Below, one piece after another: positions 8,385-18,900 of a stretch of 64,000 bases of DNA. Made by a program: the position numbers and the translations under genes. Source of the DNA: Caryophanon latum (GTDB lineage: Bacteria > Bacillota > Bacilli > Bacillales_A > Planococcaceae). Below the pieces are notes generated by a model. It saw nothing but the letters and a program-made list of their open reading frames with translations. It did not search any database and was not told where the DNA came from. The stretch covers positions 1 to 64,000 of the forward strand of contig NZ_MATO01000032.1 in NCBI RefSeq assembly GCF_001700325.1, read 5' to 3'. Every line of letters begins with the position of its first letter. The stretch's first letter is position 1.

Positions 8385-8419
8385 CTAAAGTGTAGCCATA
8401 ACGAATCGGGGGTGTGTAT

Positions 8420-8731
8420 ATGGAAAACATCGCAAGTTCGCAGGAGGCATGTCGTAAAAGTCATCATCCTGACAGTGTGAAGAAGGATTTGACGACGCGG
8501 CTCAATCGCATCGAAGGGCAAATTCGTGGCATTAAAGGGATGATTGAGAAAGATGTGTATTGCGATGATGTCATTACACAGCTTTCGGCGACGCAATCGG
8601 CACTTAACAGCGTAGCGAAGCTTTTATTGGAAGGGCATGTGAAAGGCTGTGTCGTCGATCGATTACAGACAGGTGACGAGGCAGTTGTAGATGAGCTACT
8701 CGTGACGATTCAAAAATTAATGAAAAAATAG
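8420..8731 (+). CDS. csoR: Copper-sensing repressor CsoR
   Basis: 103-aa all-helical CsoR/RcnR-family repressor. The Cu(I) ligand triad is present: Cys in 'YCDD', then 'GHVKGC' providing His and Cys four residues apart. The family binds DNA without Cu(I) and releases it when copper binds. ATG 8420 is chosen over GTG 8414 because GGGGGTG sits just before it. It begins a copper operon with copZ 12 bases downstream and copA after a terminator, and CsoR-type dyads precede both csoR and copA. Confidence 0.93.
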   Translation: MENIASSQEACRKSHHPDSVKKDLTTRLNRIEGQIRGIKGMIEKDVYCDDVITQLSATQSALNSVAKLLLEGHVKGCVVDRLQTGDEAVVDELLVTIQKLMKK

Positions 8732-8742
8732 GAGTGTTTTAT

Positions 8743-8946
8743 ATGTTAGTAACGTTAAATGTACAAGGTATGTCTTGTGGCAAATGCTCAAAGGCAGTGG
8801 AAGATAGCGTCGGCGCAGTAGCAGGTGTAACGGACGTGAGCGTAAACTTAGCGGACGCACAAGTCGCGATTACGTTTGATGATGCGGTTGTAACGATTGA
8901 TGCATTAAAAGAAACAATCGAAGAGCAAGGGTACGATGTTGTTTAA
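8743..8946 (+). CDS. copZ: Copper chaperone CopZ
   Basis: 67-aa HMA domain protein with MSCGKC (MxCxxC) near residue 10, which binds Cu(I) and hands it to the CopA ATPase. ATG 8743 follows AGGAG by 8 nt; the longer GTG frame overlaps that SD. Immediately downstream of csoR and almost certainly co-transcribed; a terminator follows before copA. Confidence 0.93.
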   Translation: MLVTLNVQGMSCGKCSKAVEDSVGAVAGVTDVSVNLADAQVAITFDDAVVTIDALKETIEEQGYDVV

Positions 8947-8998
8947 TTGGTGCTCGTCGTTGTAAGACGCGGACTTGCCGCGAGCTGCAACAGCGAAG

Positions 8999-9030
8999 AA
9001 GAGTGCGCGTTGAGTGCGCTCTTTCTTTTT
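8999..9030 (+). terminator. Rho-independent terminator after copZ
   Basis: 10-bp stem AAGAG-TGCGC/GTGCG-CTCTT (two G.U pairs) with loop GTTGA and a TTTCTTTTT tail. It splits csoR-copZ from copA. Confidence 0.75.
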
Positions 9031-9039
9031 AATAAACAG

Positions 9040-9056
9040 ATACCCCCATTAGGTAT
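9040..9056. promoter_or_regulatory. CsoR operator upstream of copA
   Basis: ATACCCCCATTAGGTAT, a good match to the CsoR TACCCC-N-GGGTA-type dyad, 16 nt before the copA start. It gives copA its own copper-responsive control point behind the copZ terminator. Confidence 0.7.
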
Positions 9057-9071
9057 ATAGAGGTGAGAGGC

Positions 9072-11450
9072 ATGGCAAAAGAAACGACGATGCAAGTGAC
9101 AGGCATGACGTGTGCAGCTTGTTCGGCGCGCATCGAAAAAGTGCTTAACAAAATGGACGGCATCGAAGCGGCGACGGTCAATTTAGCGACGGAAAAAGCG
9201 GTCGTGCAGTACGACGCGCAAAAAACGTCACCGGCAGAAATCGAGGCGAAAATCGAAAAAATTGGTTACGGTGTCGTGAAGGAGAAAGTCGAGCTTAACA
9301 TTACGGGCATGACGTGTGCTGCGTGCTCGGCGCGAATTGAAAAAGGGCTTAGTCGTCTGCAAGGGGTGGCGAGTGCAAACGTCAATTTAGCGCTTGAGAA
9401 AGGGACGTTTGAGTTTTACCCGGCGGACGTGAGCGCAGCAGACATTACGGCGCGCATCGAAAAGCTCGGGTTTGGGGCAGAGGTGCCAAAGCAAACGGAG
9501 CACGTCGATCACCGACAAGCTGCGATTGAGCGCCAGCAAATGAAGCTAATAGCGGCGGCGATTTTTTCATTGCCGCTTCTGTGGACGATGGTTGCGCACT
9601 TTTCGTGGACGAGCTTTTTATACGTGCCAGATGTACTCATGAATCCATGGGTGCAGCTTGCGTTAGCGACACCTGTGCAGTTCATTATCGGCTGGCAGTT
9701 TTACGTCGGGGCGTACAAGGCGCTTCGAGGCAAGTCGGCGAACATGGACGTATTAGTTGCACTCGGTACGTCAGCTGCTTATTTTTACAGCGTGTACGAA
9801 ACGGTGCGCGCGCATGACGGGCATATGCCGCACGTTTATTTTGAGACGAGCGCGGTGCTCATTACGCTCATTTTACTCGGCAAGCTATTTGAAGCAAAGG
9901 CGAAAGGGCGTTCATCTGAGGCGATTCAAAAGCTTATGCGCTTGCAGGCAAAAACAGCATTCGTTGTACGTGACGGCATCGAGCAAGAAATTCCGATTGC
10001 GCAAGTGCTCGTTGGCGATGTGCTCAACATTAAGCCAGGGACGAAAATTCCGGTCGACGGTGTTGTTGTGAGCGGAACGAGTGCAGTCGATGAGGCGATG
10101 TTAACGGGTGAAAGCATGCCGGTCGAGAAGGCGACAGGTAGCGAGGTGTTCGGGGCGACGATGAACACGCACGGTTTTTTCCAAATGAAGGCGACAAAAA
10201 TTGGGCGCGATACAGCACTAGCGCACATCATTCAAGTCGTGGAAGATGCGCAAGGCTCCAAGGCACCGATTCAGCGACTTGCCGACAAAATTTCGGGTAT
10301 TTTCGTTCCCGTTGTCGTGTCGATTGCGGTCGTGACGTTTATCGTATGGCTGACGGTGATCGATGCGGGTAACTTCACACAGGCGCTTGAAGTGTTCATC
10401 GCGGTGCTCGTCATCGCTTGTCCATGTGCGCTCGGCTTAGCGACACCGACATCGATTATGGCAGGATCCGGTCGCGCGGCGGAATACGGCATTTTATTTA
10501 AAGGTGGCGAATTTTTAGAGCAAACGGGCAACGTCGATACGGTCGTGCTCGATAAAACGGGAACGGTGACGAACGGCAAGCCGGTATTAACGGACGTCGT
10601 GACGCATATGGACGAGACGGAATTTTTAGCGATTGTCGCCGCGGCGGAAACACAGTCCGAGCACCCGTTAGCCCGTGCGATTGTCAACGCGGCAAACACG
10701 CAGCTACAGGCGAGTGCGTTTGAGGCGTTACCAGGGTACGGCATTCGGGCAAACGTCAACGGGCAAGCGGTCATCGCAGGGACACGCAAGCTTATGCAGC
10801 AACACGACATTTCGTATGAAGAAGCGGCATTGAGCGAGCTTGAAGCACAAGGAAAAACAGCGATGCTCGTAGCGATTGACGAGCAGCTTGCCGGCATCGT
10901 CGCAGTTGCCGATACGGTGAAAGCGACGTCGCGTGAAGCGGTCGCGCGCCTACAACAAATGGGGCTGCATGTCGTGATGTTAACGGGCGACAATGCACAG
11001 ACGGCACAAGCGATTGCGCGTGAAGTCGGCATTCGTGAGGTCATTGCGGACGTGCTACCATCGCAAAAGGCGGACGTCATCAAGCAGCTACAAGCAAACG
11101 GCAAGCGTGTCGCGATGGTTGGGGACGGTATTAACGACGCACCAGCACTGGCGACAGCGGACATCGGCATGGCAATTGGTACTGGAACGGACGTGGCAAT
11201 TGCGGCGGCGGACGTGACGCTTATGCAAGGCGATTTAAACAAAGTGGCCGATGCGATCGTCATGAGCCGCGCCACAATTCGCAACATTAAACAAAATTTA
11301 TTTTGGGCATTTGGCTACAATACGCTCGGCATTCCAATCGCAGCAGCAGGGCTACTCGCTCCGTGGGTGGCAGGCGCGGCGATGGCATTTAGCTCGGTAT
11401 CGGTTGTGCTCAATGCGCTGCGATTACAACGAGTGAAGCTGAAAAAATGA
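9072..11450 (+). CDS. copA: Copper-exporting P1B-type ATPase CopA
   Basis: 792 aa. Two N-terminal HMA domains, each with GMTCAAC (about residues 11 and 80), then the eight-helix P1B core. Key motifs: TGES actuator loop, CPC in the transport helix ('IACPCALG' near 449), phosphorylation motif DKTGT near 494, HP motif 'SEHPLA', and 'GDGINDAP' near 687. It exports Cu(I) across the cytoplasmic membrane, fed by CopZ. ATG 9072 is used rather than GTG 9063 since AGAGGTGA lies just upstream. Ends with a strong terminator. Length and architecture are normal for Bacillales CopA. Confidence 0.95.
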   Translation: MAKETTMQVTGMTCAACSARIEKVLNKMDGIEAATVNLATEKAVVQYDAQKTSPAEIEAKIEKIGYGVVKEKVELNITGMTCAACSARIEKGLSRLQGVASANVNLALEKGTFEFYPADVSAADITARIEKLGFGAEVPKQTEHVDHRQAAIERQQMKLIAAAIFSLPLLWTMVAHFSWTSFLYVPDVLMNPWVQLALATPVQFIIGWQFYVGAYKALRGKSANMDVLVALGTSAAYFYSVYETVRAHDGHMPHVYFETSAVLITLILLGKLFEAKAKGRSSEAIQKLMRLQAKTAFVVRDGIEQEIPIAQVLVGDVLNIKPGTKIPVDGVVVSGTSAVDEAMLTGESMPVEKATGSEVFGATMNTHGFFQMKATKIGRDTALAHIIQVVEDAQGSKAPIQRLADKISGIFVPVVVSIAVVTFIVWLTVIDAGNFTQALEVFIAVLVIACPCALGLATPTSIMAGSGRAAEYGILFKGGEFLEQTGNVDTVVLDKTGTVTNGKPVLTDVVTHMDETEFLAIVAAAETQSEHPLARAIVNAANTQLQASAFEALPGYGIRANVNGQAVIAGTRKLMQQHDISYEEAALSELEAQGKTAMLVAIDEQLAGIVAVADTVKATSREAVARLQQMGLHVVMLTGDNAQTAQAIAREVGIREVIADVLPSQKADVIKQLQANGKRVAMVGDGINDAPALATADIGMAIGTGTDVAIAAADVTLMQGDLNKVADAIVMSRATIRNIKQNLFWAFGYNTLGIPIAAAGLLAPWVAGAAMAFSSVSVVLNALRLQRVKLKK

Positions 11451-11452
11451 AG

Positions 11453-11487
11453 AAACGACGAGTCGAGAAATCGGCTCGTCGTTTTTT
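11453..11487 (+). terminator. Terminator of copA
   Basis: 14-bp stem AAACGACGAG-TCGA/TCGG-CTCGTCGTTT with a GAAA loop and T6 tail. Followed at 11525-11545 by a perfect AATCGATTATAATCGATT palindrome of unknown role. Confidence 0.9.
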
Positions 11488-11575
11488 ATGTGAGCGATCG
11501 ATTATTTTAAAATGATCGATCGGTAATCGATTATAATCGATTAATCAATTCAAAACATGTTATGAATTTTTATTA

Positions 11576-11755
11576 GGTCTGTTGATTAGCCACTTTTATA
11601 CAGCTTAATTTGTTGTTAGTAGCAAAAATGAAATGAATGCAACATGATAGTGGCAAGAAGCGTGCGCCGAGCCCCAGGACTTTTGCGACGAGTAACCGCA
11701 GGAGCACCGCGAGCCGCAATACGCTTCTGCCTGTTCACTAGCTAATCAACACGCT
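11576..11755. mobile_element. MITE-like element with terminal inverted repeats and 13-bp direct repeats
   Basis: 180-bp non-coding element. TGTTGATTAGC near the left end matches GCTAATCAACA near the right end (11-bp perfect inverted repeat). It is flanked by the perfect 13-bp direct repeat TGAATTTTTATTA at 11563-11575 and 11756-11768. The interior has the GC-rich dyad typical of intergenic repeats in Bacillales. The left end ('GTCTGTTGAT...GCCACTTTTATACAGCT') recurs in reverse at 27560-27601. It fills most of the copA-pdxS gap. Confidence 0.65.
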
Positions 11756-11939
11756 TGAATTTTTATTATTTTTCCCACGCCTCTTAATAAGGAAAGCCGT
11801 TCGTTTTGTGAACTGACCACTTTATTTTATGTTAAATTGACTATTTTAAAGAAGTCAGATGCGTCTATAATGAGGATTATTAACAAGCGTGTTGATGCGA
11901 ATGAACATGCTTGCATTTCATAAACAAGGGGATGTTTTT

Positions 11940-12827
11940 ATGTCAATCATTACAGGATCAGAAGTCGTCAAACGCGGTATGGCATTAATGCAAAAGGGTG
12001 GTGTCATTATGGATGTCGTCAATGCAGAGCAGGCGAAAATTGCCGAAGCAGCAGGGGCGGTTGCGGTCATGGCGTTAGAGCGCGTGCCGTCAGATATTCG
12101 TGCAGCAGGTGGCGTGGCGCGTATGGCAGACCCGCGCATCGTCGAGGAAGTGATGAAAGCGGTGTCGATTCCAGTTATGGCAAAGGCGCGTATCGGTCAT
12201 ATTGTGGAGGCGCGCGTGCTTGAATCGCTCGGCGTAGATTACATCGACGAAAGTGAAGTGTTAACACCGGCGGACGAGGAATATCATTTACTAAAAAATA
12301 CATATACGGTGCCATTCGTTTGTGGCTGTCGCAATTTAGGCGAGGCCGCTCGTCGCATCGGGGAAGGCGCAGCAATGCTTCGTACGAAAGGGGAGCCAGG
12401 TACAGGCAATATCGTCGAAGCGGTTCGTCATCTTCGTCAAGTAAATGCAGAAGTTCGTGCCATTGTCGCGATGAACGAGGACGAGATGATGACAGCGGCG
12501 AAAAATTTCGGCGCACCGTATGAAGTGTTGCTTGAGATTAAACGTTTAGGTCGCTTGCCCGTCGTGAACTTCGCAGCAGGTGGTGTCGCAACGCCAGCCG
12601 ATGCAGCGCTAATGATGGAACTTGGGGCAGACGGAGTGTTCGTCGGCTCGGGCATTTTCAAAGCGGAAAACCCAGAAAAATTTGCGCGCGCGATCGTTCA
12701 AGCGACGACGCATTATAAAGATTACGCATTGATTGCGGAAGTGTCGAAGGAAATTGGTACGCCGATGAAAGGAATCGACATCGGACAGCTTGCGGCATCG
12801 GAGCGTATGCAGGAGCGTGGCTGGTAA
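11940..12827 (+). CDS. pdxS: Pyridoxal 5'-phosphate synthase subunit PdxS
   Basis: 295-aa (beta/alpha)8 synthase that makes PLP from ribose 5-phosphate, glyceraldehyde 3-phosphate and ammonia delivered by PdxT. The family blocks 'GGVIMDVVN' (catalytic Asp), 'VMAKARIGH' (Schiff-base Lys) and 'GTPMKGI' are present. ATG 11940 follows AAGGGGATG and gives the usual length; the upstream in-frame ATG at 11889 has no SD. A TATAAT box occurs near 11865 but its -35 is poor. It overlaps pdxT by one base (TAATG), showing translational coupling. Confidence 0.95.
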   Translation: MSIITGSEVVKRGMALMQKGGVIMDVVNAEQAKIAEAAGAVAVMALERVPSDIRAAGGVARMADPRIVEEVMKAVSIPVMAKARIGHIVEARVLESLGVDYIDESEVLTPADEEYHLLKNTYTVPFVCGCRNLGEAARRIGEGAAMLRTKGEPGTGNIVEAVRHLRQVNAEVRAIVAMNEDEMMTAAKNFGAPYEVLLEIKRLGRLPVVNFAAGGVATPADAALMMELGADGVFVGSGIFKAENPEKFARAIVQATTHYKDYALIAEVSKEIGTPMKGIDIGQLAASERMQERGW

Positions 12828-13393
12828 TGAAAATCGGTGTACTGGCGTTACAAGGGGCGGTTGCTGAGCATGCGAACGCCATTGAAGCAGTCGGCGCACG
12901 AGCAGTAATCGTCAAGAACGCAGACGATTTAGCAAAGCTCGATGCGTTAATTTTACCAGGTGGCGAAAGCACAGCGATGCGACGACTCATTGATTATTAC
13001 GAGCTGTTGGAGCCGCTTCGAACGTTCGCAAGCCGCAAGCCGGTGTTTGGCACGTGCGCAGGGCTCATTTTACTGGCAGAAACGATTGAAGGCGAAGCGG
13101 CGCACATCGGGGCAATGGGCATAACCGCTCACCGCAATGCGTTTGGTAGACAAGTAGACAGCTTTGAAACAACGCTACCGATTAAAGAGGTGAGCGATGC
13201 ATTTCCTGCCGTCTTCATTCGCGCTCCAAAAATTGTTGCCGTACAAGACGGTGTCGACGTGCTTGCAACGCATAACGGTGAAATTGTATGCGCACGCGAC
13301 CGTCACTTGCTCGCCTGCTCGTTTCATCCAGAGCTGACGGACGATTTAGCGCTTATGCGTTATTTTGTCGAGATGGTGGAAGCGTATCAATGA
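12827..13393 (+). CDS. pdxT: PLP synthase glutaminase subunit PdxT
   Basis: 188-aa class I glutamine amidotransferase. GGEST at 45-49 is the oxyanion/Glu-binding loop, 'GTCAGL' carries the nucleophile Cys at about 77, and 'HPEL' near 168 gives the His-Glu pair. It hydrolyses glutamine and channels ammonia to PdxS. Start overlaps the pdxS stop. A 12-bp imperfect hairpin without a long T-run lies at 13408-13440. Confidence 0.95.
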   Translation: MKIGVLALQGAVAEHANAIEAVGARAVIVKNADDLAKLDALILPGGESTAMRRLIDYYELLEPLRTFASRKPVFGTCAGLILLAETIEGEAAHIGAMGITAHRNAFGRQVDSFETTLPIKEVSDAFPAVFIRAPKIVAVQDGVDVLATHNGEIVCARDRHLLACSFHPELTDDLALMRYFVEMVEAYQ

Positions 13394-13557
13394 GCTGACA
13401 TGAGAAAAGCGGCGAATCGAGTGCATCGGTTCGTCGCAATATTAATATACAGAAATATTATATTTTAATATAAAATCACTTTTTTGGAAGTTTATATAAT
13501 TATAATTATTCAATAATGTTATAATATAGCTATTCAATCAAACGGTGGTGTTATTAA

Positions 13558-14457
13558 TTGCTAGTAGGTAGTATTGTTTTTATCTTAATACTCATTCTGA
13601 TAGGTAAGGATTTATTTAGTAAGTTTGTAGAATTGCTCGAATATATTTTCGACTTAATTGTAGAATGTATTGACAGTTTTTTCGAATGGATCGAATCTCT
13701 TTTTACTAGTAAGAAACGTACGGTTAATTCTTATAATTCAATATCTAAGGAGTACACTTCTAAATCGACTGAAAAATCTACAGCTAGTAGCCCTTCAAAG
13801 AGTGAAAAGCCTCAGCCTAAAATTGTGAATGCAGCCTTAGATTTGTTTCAACTGTACCAGGACACGGACGTGCCACTACAACATGAGAAGTATTATGCGA
13901 TGAAAAGTACTGATTTTAAAATAAATTTGCCTATCATAAAAATTTTTAATACAAATCATGAACAAGTTGGGATTATGAATTTACAAGATAGTGCGGTTCA
14001 TAGTGATATGTTGGATGATCGATGTGCATATGAAGTGTCGATTGATAAAGTTTCAAGTACATCGATTCAAATGAATGTATATGTCGATAAAATGGTGACA
14101 CATACATTACCGCAATTTTCATTTGTTGAAGCTAGTCAATTGCCGTCTGAACAAAGTAGAAACGAGTGGTTATCTACAATTTCTACATCGACTTTAGATG
14201 AAACTGAACGAGCAGAGCTAGCTTATTTAGGTCCAAATTGGCGTATATCTGAAAAATATTGTTCAAGATGTGGTAGCTTGAAATATGAAATTGAAGCACG
14301 CAACATTTCAATCAAGATTCAGCAAGAGCAAAAATCGATTGACCATATGTTTACGTGCCTCACTTGTGAAGTGATTGAAGCGCCACAATGTTATTGGCAA
14401 GCAGCGTCTGAAACGGAGTATAATGCACGCACACAATATATTTCGAGTAAAAGTTGA
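13558..14457 (+). CDS. Membrane-anchored protein with C-terminal zinc ribbon, unknown
   Basis: 299 aa, not recognised. The start TTG 13558 has GGTGGTG upstream. Residues 3-18 are a hydrophobic membrane segment, followed by an amphipathic, aromatic stretch to about 50, a Ser/Lys-rich linker (60-90), an all-beta region and a C-terminal zinc ribbon with CSRC ... CLTC about 40 residues apart. A TATAAT-like box lies near 13520. It converges on the helicase pair at 14596-19776 and is as AT-rich as that pair, so it could belong to the same accessory region, but no operon link exists. Confidence 0.6.
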   Translation: MLVGSIVFILILILIGKDLFSKFVELLEYIFDLIVECIDSFFEWIESLFTSKKRTVNSYNSISKEYTSKSTEKSTASSPSKSEKPQPKIVNAALDLFQLYQDTDVPLQHEKYYAMKSTDFKINLPIIKIFNTNHEQVGIMNLQDSAVHSDMLDDRCAYEVSIDKVSSTSIQMNVYVDKMVTHTLPQFSFVEASQLPSEQSRNEWLSTISTSTLDETERAELAYLGPNWRISEKYCSRCGSLKYEIEARNISIKIQQEQKSIDHMFTCLTCEVIEAPQCYWQAASETEYNARTQYISSKS

Positions 14458-14523
14458 TTAAAGTCATAATTTCCTTTACAATAAAATGGAATACCCTCTT
14501 CATTGCGGGTCAATCGTAACGAT

Positions 14524-14619
14524 GGAGGCTAGTAACTTCCAAGTTAGAGATACTAAGCGTATCTCTAGGCTAGGCTGAGGTCATCTTAAAAGTGACTAGG
14601 CTCTAGCCTTTTTATTTTT
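14524..14619 (+). terminator. Structured intergenic region with terminator between convergent genes
   Basis: A 9-10-bp hairpin (AGAGATAC/GTATCTCT, 14546-14566) is followed by an imperfect hairpin closed by AGGCTAG (14567-14573) and CTAGCCT (14603-14609) and a T-rich tail. A second GGCTAG at 14527-14532 could pair with the same CTAGCC, so two exclusive folds are possible. It terminates transcripts of the 13558 gene and overlaps the 3' end of the convergent gene. Confidence 0.5.
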
Positions 14620-15957
14620 ATAATAATTTTGTTTCCAATGAGTAAGCTCACTTCGTAATATTTCATCATCGATTTGATAACTAACAAGCAGTTTTTCGAA
14701 GCGATGAGCAAAATTAATAGGCTTTGATTTTTTTGCTTTTTGAACGATTGCTAATAGTTCATTCATATTTGGCTTAAATGTAAATATTCCTCTTAATAAT
14801 GGATACCATAACACTTCATCTTTTTCAGCGTGCAATTGTTCAGTGAATAATTGTAACGTTCCTTCTTTTTTCTCAAACCAATTGTTATAATCCCCATCAT
14901 AATACCATTGATTATTTTCCAAATAAAATAATGATGTTTGATCAATAATGATACAATCAAATGCAACTTCTGAGTGGATAAAGCAAATAGGGCGTTTGCC
15001 AGTTGTTTTAATTGTATAGTATTGTCGAATATCTCGCTGCGTACCTTTATCATTTACTACATTTGTATTTTCATAAAAAACTGTAGTTGGTACACGCGTT
15101 TTTCTTACAAAAAACATATCTAATAAACTAAAGGTTTCTATATTCAAATTTTTAAATGCTAGCGTAATATTGTGTTTGGCTTGTGATAGTTCATATGAAA
15201 CAGTCTCAGTTGTAACAGTAATTACTTGACCAGTTGATTTTGAATGTTGTTGCTCTATTTGAGATAACGCTAGAGAAGTTTGTACATCATGTAATACTGT
15301 AGACAAAATATCGCCGTTTTCATTGATGACTAGAAGTTCTCTTTGGCGTGTTGAACGATTTATAGCAATTACCTCATATGAGACATCGCTAATATAAGCT
15401 TGCTGCTGTAAGCTTTTTACTTTCAAATTATTAACTACATTTTGATCAAACTGTTGTACTAATGTTAGAAATTGTCGCTCTGTGACGAAGTGTTCATTAG
15501 TATGAACTTTTGTTAATTGTTTTATCGCTTGTGATGACAAAATCTGTTGCGTATCGAGATTGTATACAAATTGATATGTGTTTTCGTTCATTTCGATATC
15601 GATAATGCCTTTTTCTAAAAGTTGTTCACCTGTTGTTGTAATAACGTACTCAAAATCTTGTTCCTGTATAGCGTTATATGATTGAAGTTTCGCTATATAG
15701 GATTTTACAAAAACTGTTCCGATATTTAAGATGTCGTTAATAAGCTCAATCGTTTTTCGATTCGTTAAAGGTAATTGCAATAACTTTAAAATGAATTTTT
15801 CAATTACATCAATTTTTCTTTCCACATTTACTTGAACGACTGCCTCGAAACCAACATAATTCTCTGTTTTTTCGGACACTTCTTCGATTAAATAATGTGG
15901 ATATTTTTGAAGCAGCCATATGACTGCTTCATTATAAATTTGTTTGTCAATTAACAT
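14596..15957 (-). CDS. Unknown 453-aa protein, partner of the UPF1-like helicase
   Basis: 453 aa, no recognised family. The first ~125 residues look like winged-helix/helical DNA-binding folds ('LTNRKTIELINDI... SYIAKLQSYNAIQ'); the rest is mixed alpha/beta with no obvious catalytic motif, no membrane segment and a basic C-terminus. Its ATG abuts the TAA of the helicase gene upstream (TAA-ATG), so the two are translationally coupled and probably act together. Accessory proteins of this kind accompany COG1112-type helicases in several antiphage systems, but this one lacks the PLD nuclease motif of Mokosh. Function is unknown. Confidence 0.6.
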   Translation of the reverse strand: MLIDKQIYNEAVIWLLQKYPHYLIEEVSEKTENYVGFEAVVQVNVERKIDVIEKFILKLLQLPLTNRKTIELINDILNIGTVFVKSYIAKLQSYNAIQEQDFEYVITTTGEQLLEKGIIDIEMNENTYQFVYNLDTQQILSSQAIKQLTKVHTNEHFVTERQFLTLVQQFDQNVVNNLKVKSLQQQAYISDVSYEVIAINRSTRQRELLVINENGDILSTVLHDVQTSLALSQIEQQHSKSTGQVITVTTETVSYELSQAKHNITLAFKNLNIETFSLLDMFFVRKTRVPTTVFYENTNVVNDKGTQRDIRQYYTIKTTGKRPICFIHSEVAFDCIIIDQTSLFYLENNQWYYDGDYNNWFEKKEGTLQLFTEQLHAEKDEVLWYPLLRGIFTFKPNMNELLAIVQKAKKSKPINFAHRFEKLLVSYQIDDEILRSELTHWKQNYYKNKKARA

Positions 15958-18900
15958 TTAAACCATCTCCATCGTATTAATTACGCGATTATCTTTTTTT
16001 AATTGTTCAATAATATTTCGATAAATAGGCATTTTTTTACCGAAGTTATTTGTTGAGCCGATAATAACTAATAATTGTTGTGCGCGTGATAGTGCTACGT
16101 TGACACGACGCGGATCTTTTGCGAAGCCAATCTGATTTTGTGCATTATTTCGAACAAAACTAATAATGATAACTTCCTTTTCCATGCCTTGGAATCGGTC
16201 TACTGTGCCTACACGTAAGTCAGCGTGGTCATATATATGTTGTTCGTCATTTAATTTTTCTAGCATCATTTTAATTGCTTCTACTTGACCAGAATAGAAG
16301 CTAATAATACCGATATCTTTTTTATAGTCAACTGCTAAAATGCCATCGTTTTTTTGTTGCTGAATAGTATGAATAATTTCAATTACTGTTTGTTGAATCA
16401 GCTGAATTTCTGCATTATTTTGATACGTTTTATTTACATATTGTTCATAAAAATCAGGTGTATTTGGAACGTCCAGCCAGATGACATGATCGTTCGTCTG
16501 TACATTTGTTAAAGGTAAATTGTGTGCTCGTTGTTGATCAGGGTCATGTAAACCACACTCGAGCGCATGTTGCTGGTCAGTATAGAACTGTTGAATTAAA
16601 TCCATCATTTGTGGATGCATTCGATATTGTGTATAGAGTGTCATTTTAAATTGTGTGGTTAGTTGAGTAAATAATCTTTCAAATAATGATTCTTTGTAAT
16701 ATGTTTTTAAATCTAATTTGTCTATTTGAGCATACTCATCTTGTTCAACAAGCTCATTTAATAAGCTTTCCTCAATCATAGGAGGAAGCTGTTTATGATC
16801 ACCTACTAAAATAACTTTTTTGCCTTTTAAAACAGGTAACAATATTTCTGGAGGCGTTGCTTTTGATACTTCATCGATAATGACAACGTCAAATTCTTTA
16901 AATGCTTCTTTAAAGTTTTTAGAGCCAGATTGAATACATGTTGTGCCAATGACATTTGCATGGTCAATATAAATAGAAGCTAACTCATCTAACTTAGCAC
17001 CTTTTAGCTGTTTTATTTCTTGAATCCATTCTTGCTGGAATTCGATTAGTAACGCTTTTTCCTCAAGAATGGCTTGCTGTTTTTGTTCATTTTCAAGTGC
17101 TTTTAAATATGTTTGTTTGGATGTGTGCAGCTGTTCTTTTAATGCGTATGTTTCTTTTAAAGGCTGTTCTTTTTCAAAAATGACAAGACGCTGCTCACCT
17201 ATAATTTGTTTTTTCTTACGATGAATAAGGCGCGATTGATTTTCTAAAAATTGTATTTTTGCAAGTAGATGGTCACGTAATTGTTGCTTTTCAGTTGAAA
17301 AGTATTCTAAAGCAGATTGTTCATTCAATAAGTTTTGTTCGAGATTTTTTTGTTCAAGCTTTAGCAACTCTTTTTTCTTTTTAATGTGTTCAACCTTTGA
17401 TTGCTGTAGCGCAATTTTTTCGTAATACATTTCTAAACTAGGAATGAGACTTAATTCAACATAATCTTTTGAAATGTCTTCCATTGCAACTTTTGCATTT
17501 TCGATTGATTGTTGTAAGTTTTCATATTTTTTAACATGTTTGAACATTCGACTTAACGTAATGCGTTCTTCCTGCATAATTTCTAATAAATTTGCTTGAT
17601 ATTTTTTTAGTAGCGTCCATAAGCTTGTTTCCGTATTGAATGTTTCTCGTGTAGCCGTAAGTTGTTGCAAATTTGAATACAGTTGCTGACCACATGCTCT
17701 AAAATTTGTGTAGTCTTGGCAAAGTGCATTAAACCATTCTTCTGTCAAAATGTATTGCGTTCTGCCACCACCTAATTGTTTAGGCTGACTGTGCAACCGA
17801 TTTAAAAGTAGGGTGCTAGCTTCTTCAAACTGATGAGGAAGTAATGTTGTTATGTTCGTTTGCATTATATTAATTTGTCGTTGAATAAATAACTGATTCG
17901 CATCATTTTCAAGTGTTTCATATTGCGTAATCATTTTATTGAGTTCATAAAGCTGTTCATCGATTTTTAGTAACTTATTTGCTTCATTTGTAAATTCAGT
18001 TAAGTCAAATGGAATCGAATATTTTTCTGTGTAATACATCAAATCACTTAAAAGCGTTGTCGGATACTTCGTGTGTAATGTTTCAGCAAATTCGATTTCT
18101 TGTTTTAATTCATTGAAATATTTTTCTTGCTGTATTTTAACCGTTTCAAGTTTTGAAATTTCTTCGGTTAGTTTGTCATGTAAATCCTTTTTTTGATAAT
18201 AAATTTTGCTAATACCTTCAATAGACTGCAAGCTTGTTAAAGTTCGGCTTTCATTTGCTAGTGTTTGATCTAATTGCTTGTCACTATTCGTTAGAGCAAC
18301 AATTTGTTTACAACACGCCTCAATTTTTTTCTTCGTCGCTTCTATTTGTGTATAATGCTGTAATTTTTTTGCTTCTTCAATTACATCTTTATACTGTTGC
18401 ATGATGTTATTAATTAGCTCTTCTTGATAAGTAAGTTCTGTTTGTAAAGAGTTTTCTTTTTCCTCTAAATTGTTAATAATATCCTGTTGTAAATTTAGCT
18501 GTTCTCGTAATCGTTGTTGTTCGATATTAAATTCATCAAAATTTTTAGGCTCATAAGAAGAAATATCTTGCTGTAATCGATTTAAATTATTTGTGCTTAG
18601 CTCAATAATATTTTTTTGCCAATTATAAATTACGTTTTTTTCAATAAATGGCATACCTTCTTCTTCAACTCGATCTGGATCTCCTTTTCGAAGCATCAAT
18701 ATGTCTGAATCTGCCATTAATTTAGCTAGTACATTGTCTACCGCTAAATTAGACTGGGAAGCAATTAATGTTTTTAATCCATTTTTTGTATTTTGGAAAC
18801 AAATTTCAGTAATAACAGTTGTTTTGCCTGTACCTGGAGGACCTTGTATACAATATAAATCATTTGCAGCTAGTGCACCTTTTACTGCCTCGTATTGCCA

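Noticed and set aside
9926-10231. Other antisense frames within copA, pdxS and opuCA regions
   Set aside because: Shadow frames without SD, start context or protein-like composition.
10271-11287. 338-aa open frame antisense to copA
   Set aside because: Low-complexity Ala/Ser/Thr composition caused by codon bias of copA on the other strand; no SD and no domain.
11500-11545. Repeated GATCGATT/AATCGATT palindromes as an origin or operator
   Set aside because: Short, AT-rich palindromes after a terminator with no partner gene; not enough to assign a role.
11822-11939. Riboswitch or PdxR operator upstream of pdxS
   Set aside because: No recognisable riboswitch fold, no MocR-type regulator nearby, and only a -10-like box.
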